Source: an uncultured bacterium
Lineage (GTDB): Bacteria; Planctomycetota; Uabimicrobiia; Uabimicrobiales; JABWCH01
Assembly: GCA_938003875.1 (NCBI GenBank)
Contig: CALKWO010000404.1
Coordinates: 1 to 13,152, forward strand
Direction of reading: 5' to 3'
DNA: 13,152 nt
Shown: piece by piece, positions 6,364-13,152 of the stretch
Numbering within the stretch: position 1 is the first letter of the stretch
Layout of the letters: every line of letters starts with the position of its first letter
Translations under genes and position numbers: made by a program
The notes under the pieces: generated by a model
Database searches by the model: none
The model's input: the letters and a program-made list of their open reading frames with translations, nothing else
What the model was told of the DNA's origin: nothing

Positions 6364-7149
6364 TTACTGCTTTTCTTCTTGCAGCATTTCTCGTCTTCGT
6401 TTCAGTACTTGAAGATTTAGTTTAACAGAAGTAAAATTAGAGTCTATAGAAAGGGCTTTTTCCCAATCTTTAATGGCGAGATCGTATTTTTTGAACAAAG
6501 TATAGAGTACCCCTCGATTGTTATAGGCATCCGCCATAGTATCATCTAGCTCGATAGCGGTACTATAATCCTCGATAGCCTTTTCATATTCTTTGCGAAA
6601 ATGATACGATACACCCCTACTGTAATAGGCTTTAGCATAAGAGACAGATAGTTCGATGGCCTTGTTGAAATCCTGGATGGCTTTTTCTGTTTCCCCTATA
6701 TGGTTATAAGTAACTCCTCGGTTTGTATACGCAACTTCATTCTTTGGCTCTAGCTCTATAGCACTGGTAAAATCGCTCAATGCATTTTCGTATTGACGAA
6801 GACCAAGATAGGCATTACCTCGATTGATAAAAGCCTCGACATGATAAGGGTTGCTTTTTAAAACACGAGTAAAATCCTGAATCGCTTTTTCAAAATCGCG
6901 ATTGGATTGGTATTGGTTTCCTCTTGCTAGAAATGCCTGTAGGTTTTTTTCATGAATAGAAATAATCTCGTCCAATTTATTATCGGTAAGATACCCTTTT
7001 TCAATCAAAAAAATCGCCAGAGGTTTGGAAATATTTTCTAATTTTTTTCTTTTAAGACATTCTTTTATTTGCGTTCTGTTCAAAATATTATATTTGATCG
7101 CAAGTTTACAAAAAAGTTTTTCTTCTGGAGTTAAATCATTTGAAATCAT
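6364..7149 (-). CDS. TPR protein with GspE-N-like N-terminal helices
   Basis: This 261-residue soluble protein has five consecutive 34-residue tetratricopeptide repeats at about 70-103, 104-137, 138-171, 172-205 and 206-239, with the usual pattern (for example AYTNRGVTYNHIGETEKAIQ). TPRs make a superhelical protein-binding surface. Residues about 8-68 form two similar helical units (KLAIKYNILNRTQIKECL and AIFLIEKGYLTDNKLDEII). They resemble the N-terminal helical domain of GspE/PilB-type ATPases (MshEN) as found in other signalling proteins. A similar pair occurs in the 1165-residue protein at 9592. There is no signal peptide, so it is probably cytoplasmic. The ATG at 7147-7149 follows CCAGGTGTTAA, a modest ribosome site. 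It is divergent from the membrane-protein operon at 7358. The binding partner is unknown. Confidence 0.88.
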   Translation of the reverse strand: MISNDLTPEEKLFCKLAIKYNILNRTQIKECLKRKKLENISKPLAIFLIEKGYLTDNKLDEIISIHEKNLQAFLARGNQYQSNRDFEKAIQDFTRVLKSNPYHVEAFINRGNAYLGLRQYENALSDFTSAIELEPKNEVAYTNRGVTYNHIGETEKAIQDFNKAIELSVSYAKAYYSRGVSYHFRKEYEKAIEDYSTAIELDDTMADAYNNRGVLYTLFKKYDLAIKDWEKALSIDSNFTSVKLNLQVLKRRREMLQEEKQ

Positions 7150-7230
7150 TTAACACCTGGGTAATAGGGGCCATTTTATTGCAAAATTTTTTAAAATAAT
7201 TAGAGAATCATCAAATTGTATCATTAATTT

Positions 7231-7260
7231 ATCTTACTAAATACAAGATAGATTTGTCAA
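7231..7260 (-). promoter_or_regulatory. Candidate sigma70-type promoter for the TPR gene
   Basis: On the minus strand TTGACA (7260-7255) is followed after 18 bases by TAAGAT (7236-7231), giving a start of transcription about 75 bases before the ATG at 7149. The -35 is a perfect consensus and the -10 matches at four of six. The region is strongly AT-rich, so chance matches are likely. A small dyad, TATCTT/AAGATA (7230-7250), overlaps it and could be an operator. Confidence 0.4.
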
Positions 7261-7318
7261 TAAAAAATGGGAATTTATCTGATTTCTTAAAAAACACATC
7301 ATATCAAAGATTTTTTTT

Positions 7319-7346
7319 TTGAAAAATTTCTGGTTTTCATTAGAAT
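7319..7346 (+). promoter_or_regulatory. Candidate promoter for the three-gene membrane operon
   Basis: TTGAAA (7319-7324) and TAGAAT (7341-7346) are separated by 16 bases and precede the first gene on the plus strand. The predicted transcript would begin near 7353, only a few bases before the ATG at 7358. This would leave that ATG without a leader and favours the in-frame ATG at 7412 as the real start. The surrounding AT-richness makes this a weak call. Confidence 0.3.
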
Positions 7347-7357
7347 AGCATTATAGC

Positions 7358-8575
7358 ATGAAATTATCCATGATCTTTTCTTTTTCTAAACTTTTGCAGA
7401 AAGAAAAAACTATGAAAAAAATAGATTCTCATGATCCTGATCTCATGATTTTTCGGTCAGGGGGAGGCTGTTTGATTCTTTTCGGATTGCCTTTTATGAT
7501 CTCTGGTTTTTTTACCATGATCGTACCCTTTTTGAAAACACAAGGCGATGTCGGCTGGCCTATTAGCTTGTTTGGATTTGTTTTTTTTGCAGTCGGCCTT
7601 TGTATTTCTTTTGGCAGATCAGGCATTGTGATCGATAAAAAGATGAAATCTGTCACAAGCTGGTGGGGGCTGATTTTCCCAATACAGAGTAAGCTACATG
7701 AATTGTATAATTTTAAGAATGTAGCCATCACAAAAGAAATACGAAGAAGCAAAAATTCTACCTATACTGTATATCCTGTAAGGATGACAGGAGAAGACAC
7801 TCTGTCTTTTGGAGAAAACACAAGCTATGAGACTTCGCGCAAGCTGGCAGAAGAAATAGCAAAATTCCTTCTTTTGCCTTTGTCTGATGCTTCCAGTGGT
7901 ACGGAAATCATAAGAGATCCTGATAAGCTGGATGAATCTGTGAGAGATAAGATTCTACGCACAGGAGAAGTAAAAGAAATTCCTCCTACTCCCAAGAATT
8001 CTAAGCTTCTTTACGATAGAGAGGGCGATGAAATAAGGTTAGAAATTCCACCTGTTGGCTGGCACCCCTTATTCTATATTCCTATTTTTATAGCTGGAGT
8101 ATTTTCCTGTATTCTTTATTTTGTTTTTTTGAGGCAAGTTTTTTTCGAAGTAGATACGCCGACTTTTTTCAAAGTTTTTTTGGGAATTTTCGTTATCGCT
8201 CCTTTTGGGCTGGTTTTTGGTGCTATTTATCGTTTCGCCAGCAAACGCACGATGGTTCATGTTTCCCCCAAAACGCTTCAGGTTACAGAAGCCTGGACTT
8301 TTGGCAAGCAGGTCAAAGAAATTCCTGTGAAAGAAATGGAAGAGTTGAGGATCATTTCTGCATTGGCAAACGCTAATGTCAAAGATACTTTAGATGCTGC
8401 CAGTTCTTCACCCAATAAAAACGATACTAAGGACATCCAGAATGTCGTCAGTTTTTTTGGTTCTTCTGCTATTTTGGCTCGTTCAGACAGCGTCACCATA
8501 CAATTTGGATCAGGGCTTTCTTCTGAAGAAATCCAGTGGGTACATGCAGTGATAGAAAATACCATTGCTATGTAA
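7358..8575 (+). CDS. Four-helix membrane protein of unknown family
   Basis: I do not recognise the family. The 405-residue protein has two halves of similar plan. Two membrane helices (about 37-59 and 66-86) are followed by a beta-rich soluble segment (RSGIVIDKKMKSVTSWWGL onward, to about 170). A second pair (about 239-258 and 271-292) is followed by another such segment (MVHVSPKTLQVTEAWTFGKQV). Short strands after a helix pair (VIDKK-x-x-SVTSWW, VSPK-x-LQVTEAW) recall membrane-anchored PH-like domains, but this is only a resemblance. The linker about 178-225 is charged. The start is uncertain: ATG 7358 has no ribosome site, while in-frame ATG 7412 (residue 19) follows AGAAAGAAAAAAC and gives MKKIDSHDP. 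It ends 9 bases before the GspF-like gene, so the two are an operon. Confidence 0.8.
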   Translation: MKLSMIFSFSKLLQKEKTMKKIDSHDPDLMIFRSGGGCLILFGLPFMISGFFTMIVPFLKTQGDVGWPISLFGFVFFAVGLCISFGRSGIVIDKKMKSVTSWWGLIFPIQSKLHELYNFKNVAITKEIRRSKNSTYTVYPVRMTGEDTLSFGENTSYETSRKLAEEIAKFLLLPLSDASSGTEIIRDPDKLDESVRDKILRTGEVKEIPPTPKNSKLLYDREGDEIRLEIPPVGWHPLFYIPIFIAGVFSCILYFVFLRQVFFEVDTPTFFKVFLGIFVIAPFGLVFGAIYRFASKRTMVHVSPKTLQVTEAWTFGKQVKEIPVKEMEELRIISALANANVKDTLDAASSSPNKNDTKDIQNVVSFFGSSAILARSDSVTIQFGSGLSSEEIQWVHAVIENTIAM

Positions 8576-8584
8576 GGAATAGCT

Positions 8585-9556
8585 ATGCTAGATAAATATG
8601 CTGACTTGTACTGTCGGCTGGGCACTTTATGCCAGTCAGGAACTACTCTCGCTCAATCATTGAGCATATTGGCAGAAACAGAATCTTCTAAAATTTCTAA
8701 AGGGCTTTTCAGGGCAATCGACACTATTGATCGTGGAGGCAGCTTACAAGAGGCTTTGGAAAATGCTCAAATTTTTGAAATCTATGAAATCAAGATGATG
8801 GTAGGAGCAGACAGATCAGGCCATCTTCCTGAAATTTTAGCAAGATTAGCAGAGCAAAGGGAAAGAAAGGCCAAAAGAATCCAGGAGCTTTATATGCGCC
8901 TGGCCTATCCTGTTCTCCTGCTTCATCTGGCTATTTTGGGGCCATCCTTATTTATTTTTGTGCAGCATGGAGCACAAGCCTATTGGAAAACAGTTCTGCC
9001 TGTTTTGGGAGGTATTTATTTTTTTGCTTTTTTGCCTTTTGCTATCATAAAACTTTCCAGGGAGTTTCCGCTTCTGGCATTTACTCTGGATTATTCCCTT
9101 TTAAAAATACCTTTCCTGGGCAAAAGCCTTTTGAAATATCAGCTTGCGCATAGCATTACCATCTTTCAAGGGTTATATCATAGCGGAATTTCTATTGTAG
9201 AAACAATAGAGCATGTGATTGATGTGACAAAAAATAGCGTTGTCCGCTCCTGCTTCCAACGAATTCACAGTCGTCTCCTACAAAGACAAAGCCTTTCTGA
9301 AGCTATAAAATATGAAAGGATTTTGCCTAACTATGTCAGAAATATGATGTCAACAGGCGAAACGTCAGGTCGTTTAGAGGAAAGCCTTTTAAAAGCCAGA
9401 GATTTATTGGATCACGAAGCTGAAACCTCTACCAAAATGCTCATTTCCACTTCAGTCACACTGTTTTTTTTAGGAGCTGCTGTTTTTGTAGCATATAAAA
9501 TCATCATTTTTTATAGCGGCTATTTCAATCAAATTAAAGGAATCATGGGGAATTGA
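8585..9556 (+). CDS. GspF/PilC-like inner-membrane protein (type II secretion F family)
   Basis: This 323-residue protein has two T2SSF domains, about 4-126 and 184-307. Each is a cytoplasmic helical bundle leading into membrane helices at about 106-127, 136-157 and 287-309. Family marks are LYCRLGTLCQSGTTLAQSL and MMVGADRSGHLPEILARLAE in the first domain, and LAHSITIFQGLYHSGISIVE and MMSTGETSGRLEESL in the second. GspF/PilC proteins are the polytopic platform that connects the assembly ATPase to the pilus or pseudopilus. This one lacks the roughly 70-residue N-terminal extension of typical 400-residue GspF/PilC, and no ATPase, pseudopilin or secretin is encoded nearby. The ATG at 8585 has AAGGA six bases upstream. 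Its neighbour downstream carries GspE-N-like modules, which suggests they act together. Confidence 0.9.
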   Translation: MLDKYADLYCRLGTLCQSGTTLAQSLSILAETESSKISKGLFRAIDTIDRGGSLQEALENAQIFEIYEIKMMVGADRSGHLPEILARLAEQRERKAKRIQELYMRLAYPVLLLHLAILGPSLFIFVQHGAQAYWKTVLPVLGGIYFFAFLPFAIIKLSREFPLLAFTLDYSLLKIPFLGKSLLKYQLAHSITIFQGLYHSGISIVETIEHVIDVTKNSVVRSCFQRIHSRLLQRQSLSEAIKYERILPNYVRNMMSTGETSGRLEESLLKARDLLDHEAETSTKMLISTSVTLFFLGAAVFVAYKIIIFYSGYFNQIKGIMGN

Positions 9557-9591
9557 AATTTTTATTTTTATGGATTTAAAGAGGTATCAAT

Positions 9592-12500
9592 ATGGCATTT
9601 GAAGGTAGTTTAGACAGTGTATCCTTTGCTGATATTTTAAATACTTTATGCCGTGTCAATAAAGAGGGAGTTCTCATTGTCTCTGATGATAAAAGAAAAA
9701 AAGCGATCTATTTCCGAGACAATGGAGTGACATTGATTGGGGGCAACCAGAGAGCAAGAATAGGAGAGATGCTTGTCAAGGCTGGCAAAATAGCTCCTAA
9801 GGATTTGGAAACAACCCTATCTGAACATAAGCAAGGCACCCTGCTAGGTGAAACCTTTATTGATAGAGGGCTTGTCACGCAGGACGAAGTAGAAGAAGTT
9901 ATTGCAGGCCAGATCGAAGAAGAAATCTGCGATATTTTTTTCTGGGAAGGTGCTCATTTTTCTTTCCAGGAAGGCCCTCCTAAAAAAGAATTGTCTTCTG
10001 AACAGCAAGTCACTTTGACCTTTGACGTACAAGGCGTTCTTTTTAAAATTGCAGCGCAAATTGGCGATTGGGAAGAGATTCGCAGGCAAATCCCTTCTTT
10101 TAATATGATCTTTATTCCCTTAAAAGAATATGCTACATTGGATTTTATGGGAACAAAGATCGAGAAAGAAAGCTGCGAGACTATTCTAAAGCATCTCAAT
10201 GGCATCAATGATGTTCATGATATCGTCCGTTTGAGCCAGCTTTCTGTATTGAGTGTATGCAAGATTATAGCATCTCTATTGCAGATCAATGCTATTCGCC
10301 CTGCTAATTTTGATGAATTACAAAAGGCTGCTTTGGAATGCCAGAAAAAGGCACAAATCCAAAAACAAATTCGGTTTTTGGAGCAGTCTTTAGAATTACG
10401 CCCTAACAATGAGCAGGTTATGCTCAGCATTGCCCAGGCCTATGAAAATATAGGCGGAGGCAAAAAAGCAGGTGAGTACTACTGCAAGCTAGGAGATAGA
10501 GTTTTTATCTCTGATCCAAAATCGGCATCAAAATATTTCGAGAGAGCTATTTCCCACATGCCCAAGGCCTTTGTCCCCAGGGAAAAACTTCTCTCTCTAT
10601 CGGAACACCTGGACGATGAAGAAAAAGAAACCTATCATGCAAAGACACTGGCTCGGCTCTATAAAGACGAACAAGTCTATGATAGGGGAATAGAGCTATG
10701 CAGTCGATATATAGAAAAATATCCAGGTGAGCTGGATTTTCGATATGCTCTGGTTGATATTTATATTGCCAATAAAAAAATAGAACACGTGGTAGAAGAA
10801 TATCAAAACCTTGCGAACATCTATGAGCAAAGCAATAGAATCAGGCCTTACCTGGAAACACTAGAGAGAATTTTGGAATACACGCCTGAAAATATAGAAA
10901 TCAAAAAGCTTACGATTAAGCTACATCGTAAGCTAAAAATGGAACACTATAGAAAATGGATCATCATTGGAGCGGTACTTACTATTCTATTTTTTGTTTT
11001 TTTATTTTATTCTTTATACTATGAATTTTCAGCAAGAAACCTCTACTATAATGCTAAAGCTTTTGAAAATACAAGCTACCAGGAATCCAAGCGCATATAT
11101 GAAATTTTACTGGAACAATACTCCTGGAGCAGCATTGTTGATCAGGCAAAGGAAGACTTTCAAAAATTAAAAGAAAAAATTGACAAATCTGACAAAATAG
11201 TTATAGACCTTACCAAAGATTTTGAAAAAATCATTCTTCAAAGATTCGAGAAAGTCAAAGCTTTTGCTCAAATTGGACGTTTTGCAGAAGCAAGACAAGA
11301 CTTAGAAAAATTAAAGCGAGAATATCCTGATAAAAATTGGCAAAAAATTGTAGAAAAGACCGATCAATATATAAAAGAAGAAGAGCAAAAGCAAGATATA
11401 AGAAAAACCAATACTCTAAAAAAAGAAGCCAAACTGGCTTTAGATATGGAAGAATATGATAAAGCGTTAGAGCTATATAAAAAATTATTAGATAGAATAC
11501 CTAAAAATACTAAAGATAAAGAAGAATTGAAATATCTTGAATCTTTAAACCAAGAGATCGATGGTATTTATCAGACAAAGCTCAATAAGCTTCTAAATGA
11601 AAGCAATCAAAAATTTCAGGAAGGAAATACCAAAGAAAAAGAAGGAAACTTCAAAGAAGCTATCATTTTCTATACTGAATCAGAAAATGTAGTAAACCAG
11701 GCTTTCCAAATTCCTCAGCTTTCTTTAGAAAAAGAAAGGGAATTGAGCCATATAAAAAATTTGGCATCTCAAGGAAAAACTAGAATAGAAGAGTGGCGTA
11801 TCAATGCAAGTACCAAACTAAAAGAAGCGCAGATACTGGAAGGACAAGGAAAAATTGAGCAAGCCTACCAGATTATACAAGAATTGATCAATGATGCTCA
11901 ACTGAGTAAGACAGAGTCTGCCTCTAAGGCACTTTTGCCTATACAGATTATCACAGAGCCGCCTGGCGCAGTTCTTAAAGATACTATGTTGCAAACACCT
12001 CTGGTGGTTCGCATTCAACCTGATGAAAAAAAGACAATCCAGTTGCAGTATCCTGGTTTTTCAACGATTGGCCTTGTTTTGACACAGAAAACACCTCCTG
12101 TTTTGGAATTTACTTTAAAAAGAGCCAGCTTATGGATGTATGATACTCTTGGCCCAATATGGGGGAAAGTAGCTCACTATAGAAATACAGTTGTCGTCAC
12201 CAGCAGATCAGGAAAAATTGCTGCTATCAATGAGAAAAATGGTAAAATTCTATGGGAGAATAGAACCAGAAAAGGCATTGGCGATATAGAGGCAGGGGCC
12301 TCCATTATGGGGAACATTGTTTATCTAGGCAGCAATGATAGCTATCTTTATTCTATGGAATTGGATACTGGTAAAAAGAACTGGGAATTTAAAACAGAGA
12401 GTTTTATCAAATCTATTCCTGCTGTAGACCAGGAAAGCGTCATCGTAGGAACAATGAATGGTATAGCTTACTCTTTGAACAAAACTCAGGGAACAATAAA

Positions 12501-13089
12501 CTGGTCTTATAAAGGTATAGATTCAAAATTTAAAAATGACCCTATTCTTTTTCAAGATATGGCTATTTTGGTCAGCCTGAACGGAGAGGTAATAGGTTTA
12601 AATCTCTTGAGTGGGGCAGAATCATGGAAAATGAAATTGGATAGTTCTATAACATCGGAGACAGCTCTAGGCAGCAAAAATATCTTTTTAGGTCTTTCCC
12701 CTCAACATCTCTGTGCCATAGATTTAGAGCAAAGAAAGCTGGATTGGAAAATCTCTCTTAAAGGCATGATTACCAAGGTACATGTATCTGGCAGCAACCT
12801 CTATGTCGTTACGAGCATTGGTTATATCTATTGCCTTTCTCGTAGAGATGGAGGAATTGTATGGTGGAAAAAAATGCCAAGAGGTATTTACAGTGAGCCT
12901 TTGGAACACAATGGCCTACTCTATGTAGGCTGTATGGATAGCTATCTTTATATTCTGAATGCTAAGAATGGCGATAATTTCTGGAAAGGAATGTATGGTA
13001 GAAGAGGGATACGAAGCGATATCGTAGCCAGCCCCAACGCCATTTATATAGGGACCGAAGATGGCATTCTGTATGCTTTGGAAAAATAG
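9592..13089 (+). CDS. Multidomain DUF4388-TPR-transmembrane-PEGA-like-PQQ propeller protein
   Basis: The 1165-residue protein has these parts in order. DUF4388 (PATAN-like) spans about 1-55 (FEGSLDSVSFADILNTLC, AIYFRDNGVTLIGG). Two GspE-N-like helical units (RIGEMLVKAGKIAPKDLETT, LLGETFIDRGLVTQDEVEEV; 57-107) follow, then the DUF4388 ending EICDIFFWEGAHFSF. A winged-helix-like segment lies at about 195-237 and cytoplasmic TPR-type helices at about 240-445. One membrane helix spans about 456-477. Charged helical TPR/coiled-coil sequence covers about 480-780. A PEGA-like domain (ITEPPGAVLKD; about 783-843) leads into a beta propeller (845-1165). The propeller shows eight Ala/Tyr-rich strand units of about 40 residues with Trp at 888, 931, 971, 1012, 1052, 1091 and 1131; the eighth could be completed by LWMYDTLGPIW at 847, as in BamB. 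It has no signal peptide. The N-terminus is likely cytoplasmic and the C-terminus periplasmic. The ATG follows AAAGAGGT, 35 bases after the GspF-like stop. Its function is unknown. Confidence 0.9.
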   Translation: MAFEGSLDSVSFADILNTLCRVNKEGVLIVSDDKRKKAIYFRDNGVTLIGGNQRARIGEMLVKAGKIAPKDLETTLSEHKQGTLLGETFIDRGLVTQDEVEEVIAGQIEEEICDIFFWEGAHFSFQEGPPKKELSSEQQVTLTFDVQGVLFKIAAQIGDWEEIRRQIPSFNMIFIPLKEYATLDFMGTKIEKESCETILKHLNGINDVHDIVRLSQLSVLSVCKIIASLLQINAIRPANFDELQKAALECQKKAQIQKQIRFLEQSLELRPNNEQVMLSIAQAYENIGGGKKAGEYYCKLGDRVFISDPKSASKYFERAISHMPKAFVPREKLLSLSEHLDDEEKETYHAKTLARLYKDEQVYDRGIELCSRYIEKYPGELDFRYALVDIYIANKKIEHVVEEYQNLANIYEQSNRIRPYLETLERILEYTPENIEIKKLTIKLHRKLKMEHYRKWIIIGAVLTILFFVFLFYSLYYEFSARNLYYNAKAFENTSYQESKRIYEILLEQYSWSSIVDQAKEDFQKLKEKIDKSDKIVIDLTKDFEKIILQRFEKVKAFAQIGRFAEARQDLEKLKREYPDKNWQKIVEKTDQYIKEEEQKQDIRKTNTLKKEAKLALDMEEYDKALELYKKLLDRIPKNTKDKEELKYLESLNQEIDGIYQTKLNKLLNESNQKFQEGNTKEKEGNFKEAIIFYTESENVVNQAFQIPQLSLEKERELSHIKNLASQGKTRIEEWRINASTKLKEAQILEGQGKIEQAYQIIQELINDAQLSKTESASKALLPIQIITEPPGAVLKDTMLQTPLVVRIQPDEKKTIQLQYPGFSTIGLVLTQKTPPVLEFTLKRASLWMYDTLGPIWGKVAHYRNTVVVTSRSGKIAAINEKNGKILWENRTRKGIGDIEAGASIMGNIVYLGSNDSYLYSMELDTGKKNWEFKTESFIKSIPAVDQESVIVGTMNGIAYSLNKTQGTINWSYKGIDSKFKNDPILFQDMAILVSLNGEVIGLNLLSGAESWKMKLDSSITSETALGSKNIFLGLSPQHLCAIDLEQRKLDWKISLKGMITKVHVSGSNLYVVTSIGYIYCLSRRDGGIVWWKKMPRGIYSEPLEHNGLLYVGCMDSYLYILNAKNGDNFWKGMYGRRGIRSDIVASPNAIYIGTEDGILYALEK

Positions 13090-13152
13090 GATTATAACGC
13101 AGCTTGTAAGTGAACTTTTTCGATTTTTAAAGAGAACCACAGATAAACACAG
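13090..13152. other. Gene-free 3' tail
   Basis: The 63 bases after the last stop codon are AT-rich. I see no convincing terminator hairpin and no T-run suitable for termination near the stop. The tail ends in the repeat fragment described at 13134-13152, so the transcript end probably lies beyond the window. Confidence 0.6.
13134..13152. repeat. Partial copy of the CACAGATAAACAC repeat
   Basis: GAACCACAGATAAACACAG runs off the edge of the window. It matches the start of the inner arm of the inverted-repeat element at 3288, including the preceding AGA, and like the inner right arm it has ATAAACACAG. A second element of the same family therefore probably starts here, about 10 kb from the first and again just after the 3' end of a gene set. 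Confidence 0.75.

Noticed and set aside
7150..7357. Riboswitch or small RNA in the divergent AT-rich gap
   Set aside because: Only weak, short dyads are present and no known aptamer pattern is visible. Promoter-like sites explain it sufficiently.
9954..10430. Minus-strand open frames inside the 1165-residue gene
   Set aside because: The plus frame shows continuous domain structure through this region. The opposing frames are low-information shadows.

Overview
The window is low-GC, bacterial, densely coded DNA with ordinary Shine-Dalgarno sites. It looks Gram-negative: there is a PEP-CTERM protein-sorting tail, a type II secretion/type IV pilus F-family protein, and a large protein with one membrane span and an apparently periplasmic propeller. 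PEP-CTERM, DUF4388 plus GspE-N-like modules, abundant TPRs and short interspersed repeats rich in CACAGAGAA/CACGGATAAA together suggest an environmental bacterium, perhaps of the Planctomycetes/PVC group. That placement is inference; no marker gene here settles it.

Left part (1-3460). The 3' end of a discoidin-like PEP-CTERM protein gene (+) converges on an unrecognised 173-aa gene (-). The gap between them holds two 46-bp direct repeats with strong dyads. Two more minus-strand genes follow: an isochorismatase-family hydrolase and an M24 (Xaa-Pro aminopeptidase-like) metallopeptidase. Upstream of the M24 gene is a 212-bp nested inverted-repeat element, part of which recurs at the right edge of the window.

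Middle part (3473-7149, all minus strand). A PcnB-type poly(A) polymerase/CCA-transferase-family gene is followed after 10 bases by an unusual fusion of a stand-alone-type SAM methyltransferase to PrmC (HemK). The pair starts from TTG and GTG. Upstream are two tandem 66-bp repeats, and then a five-TPR protein with a GspE-N-like helical N-terminus.

Right part (7358-13089, plus strand). A tight three-gene set runs divergently from the TPR gene: a four-helix membrane protein of unknown family, a short GspF/PilC-like protein, and a 1165-residue protein (DUF4388, GspE-N-like repeat, winged-helix-like segment, TPRs, membrane span, coiled coil/TPRs, PEGA-like domain, BamB-like propeller). There is no GspE ATPase, pilin or secretin in the window. 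The co-occurrence of a GspF homologue with GspE-N-like modules is the best candidate for an undescribed envelope system: a membrane platform tied to a protein spanning cytoplasm to periplasm. This is inferred from architecture and gene order only.
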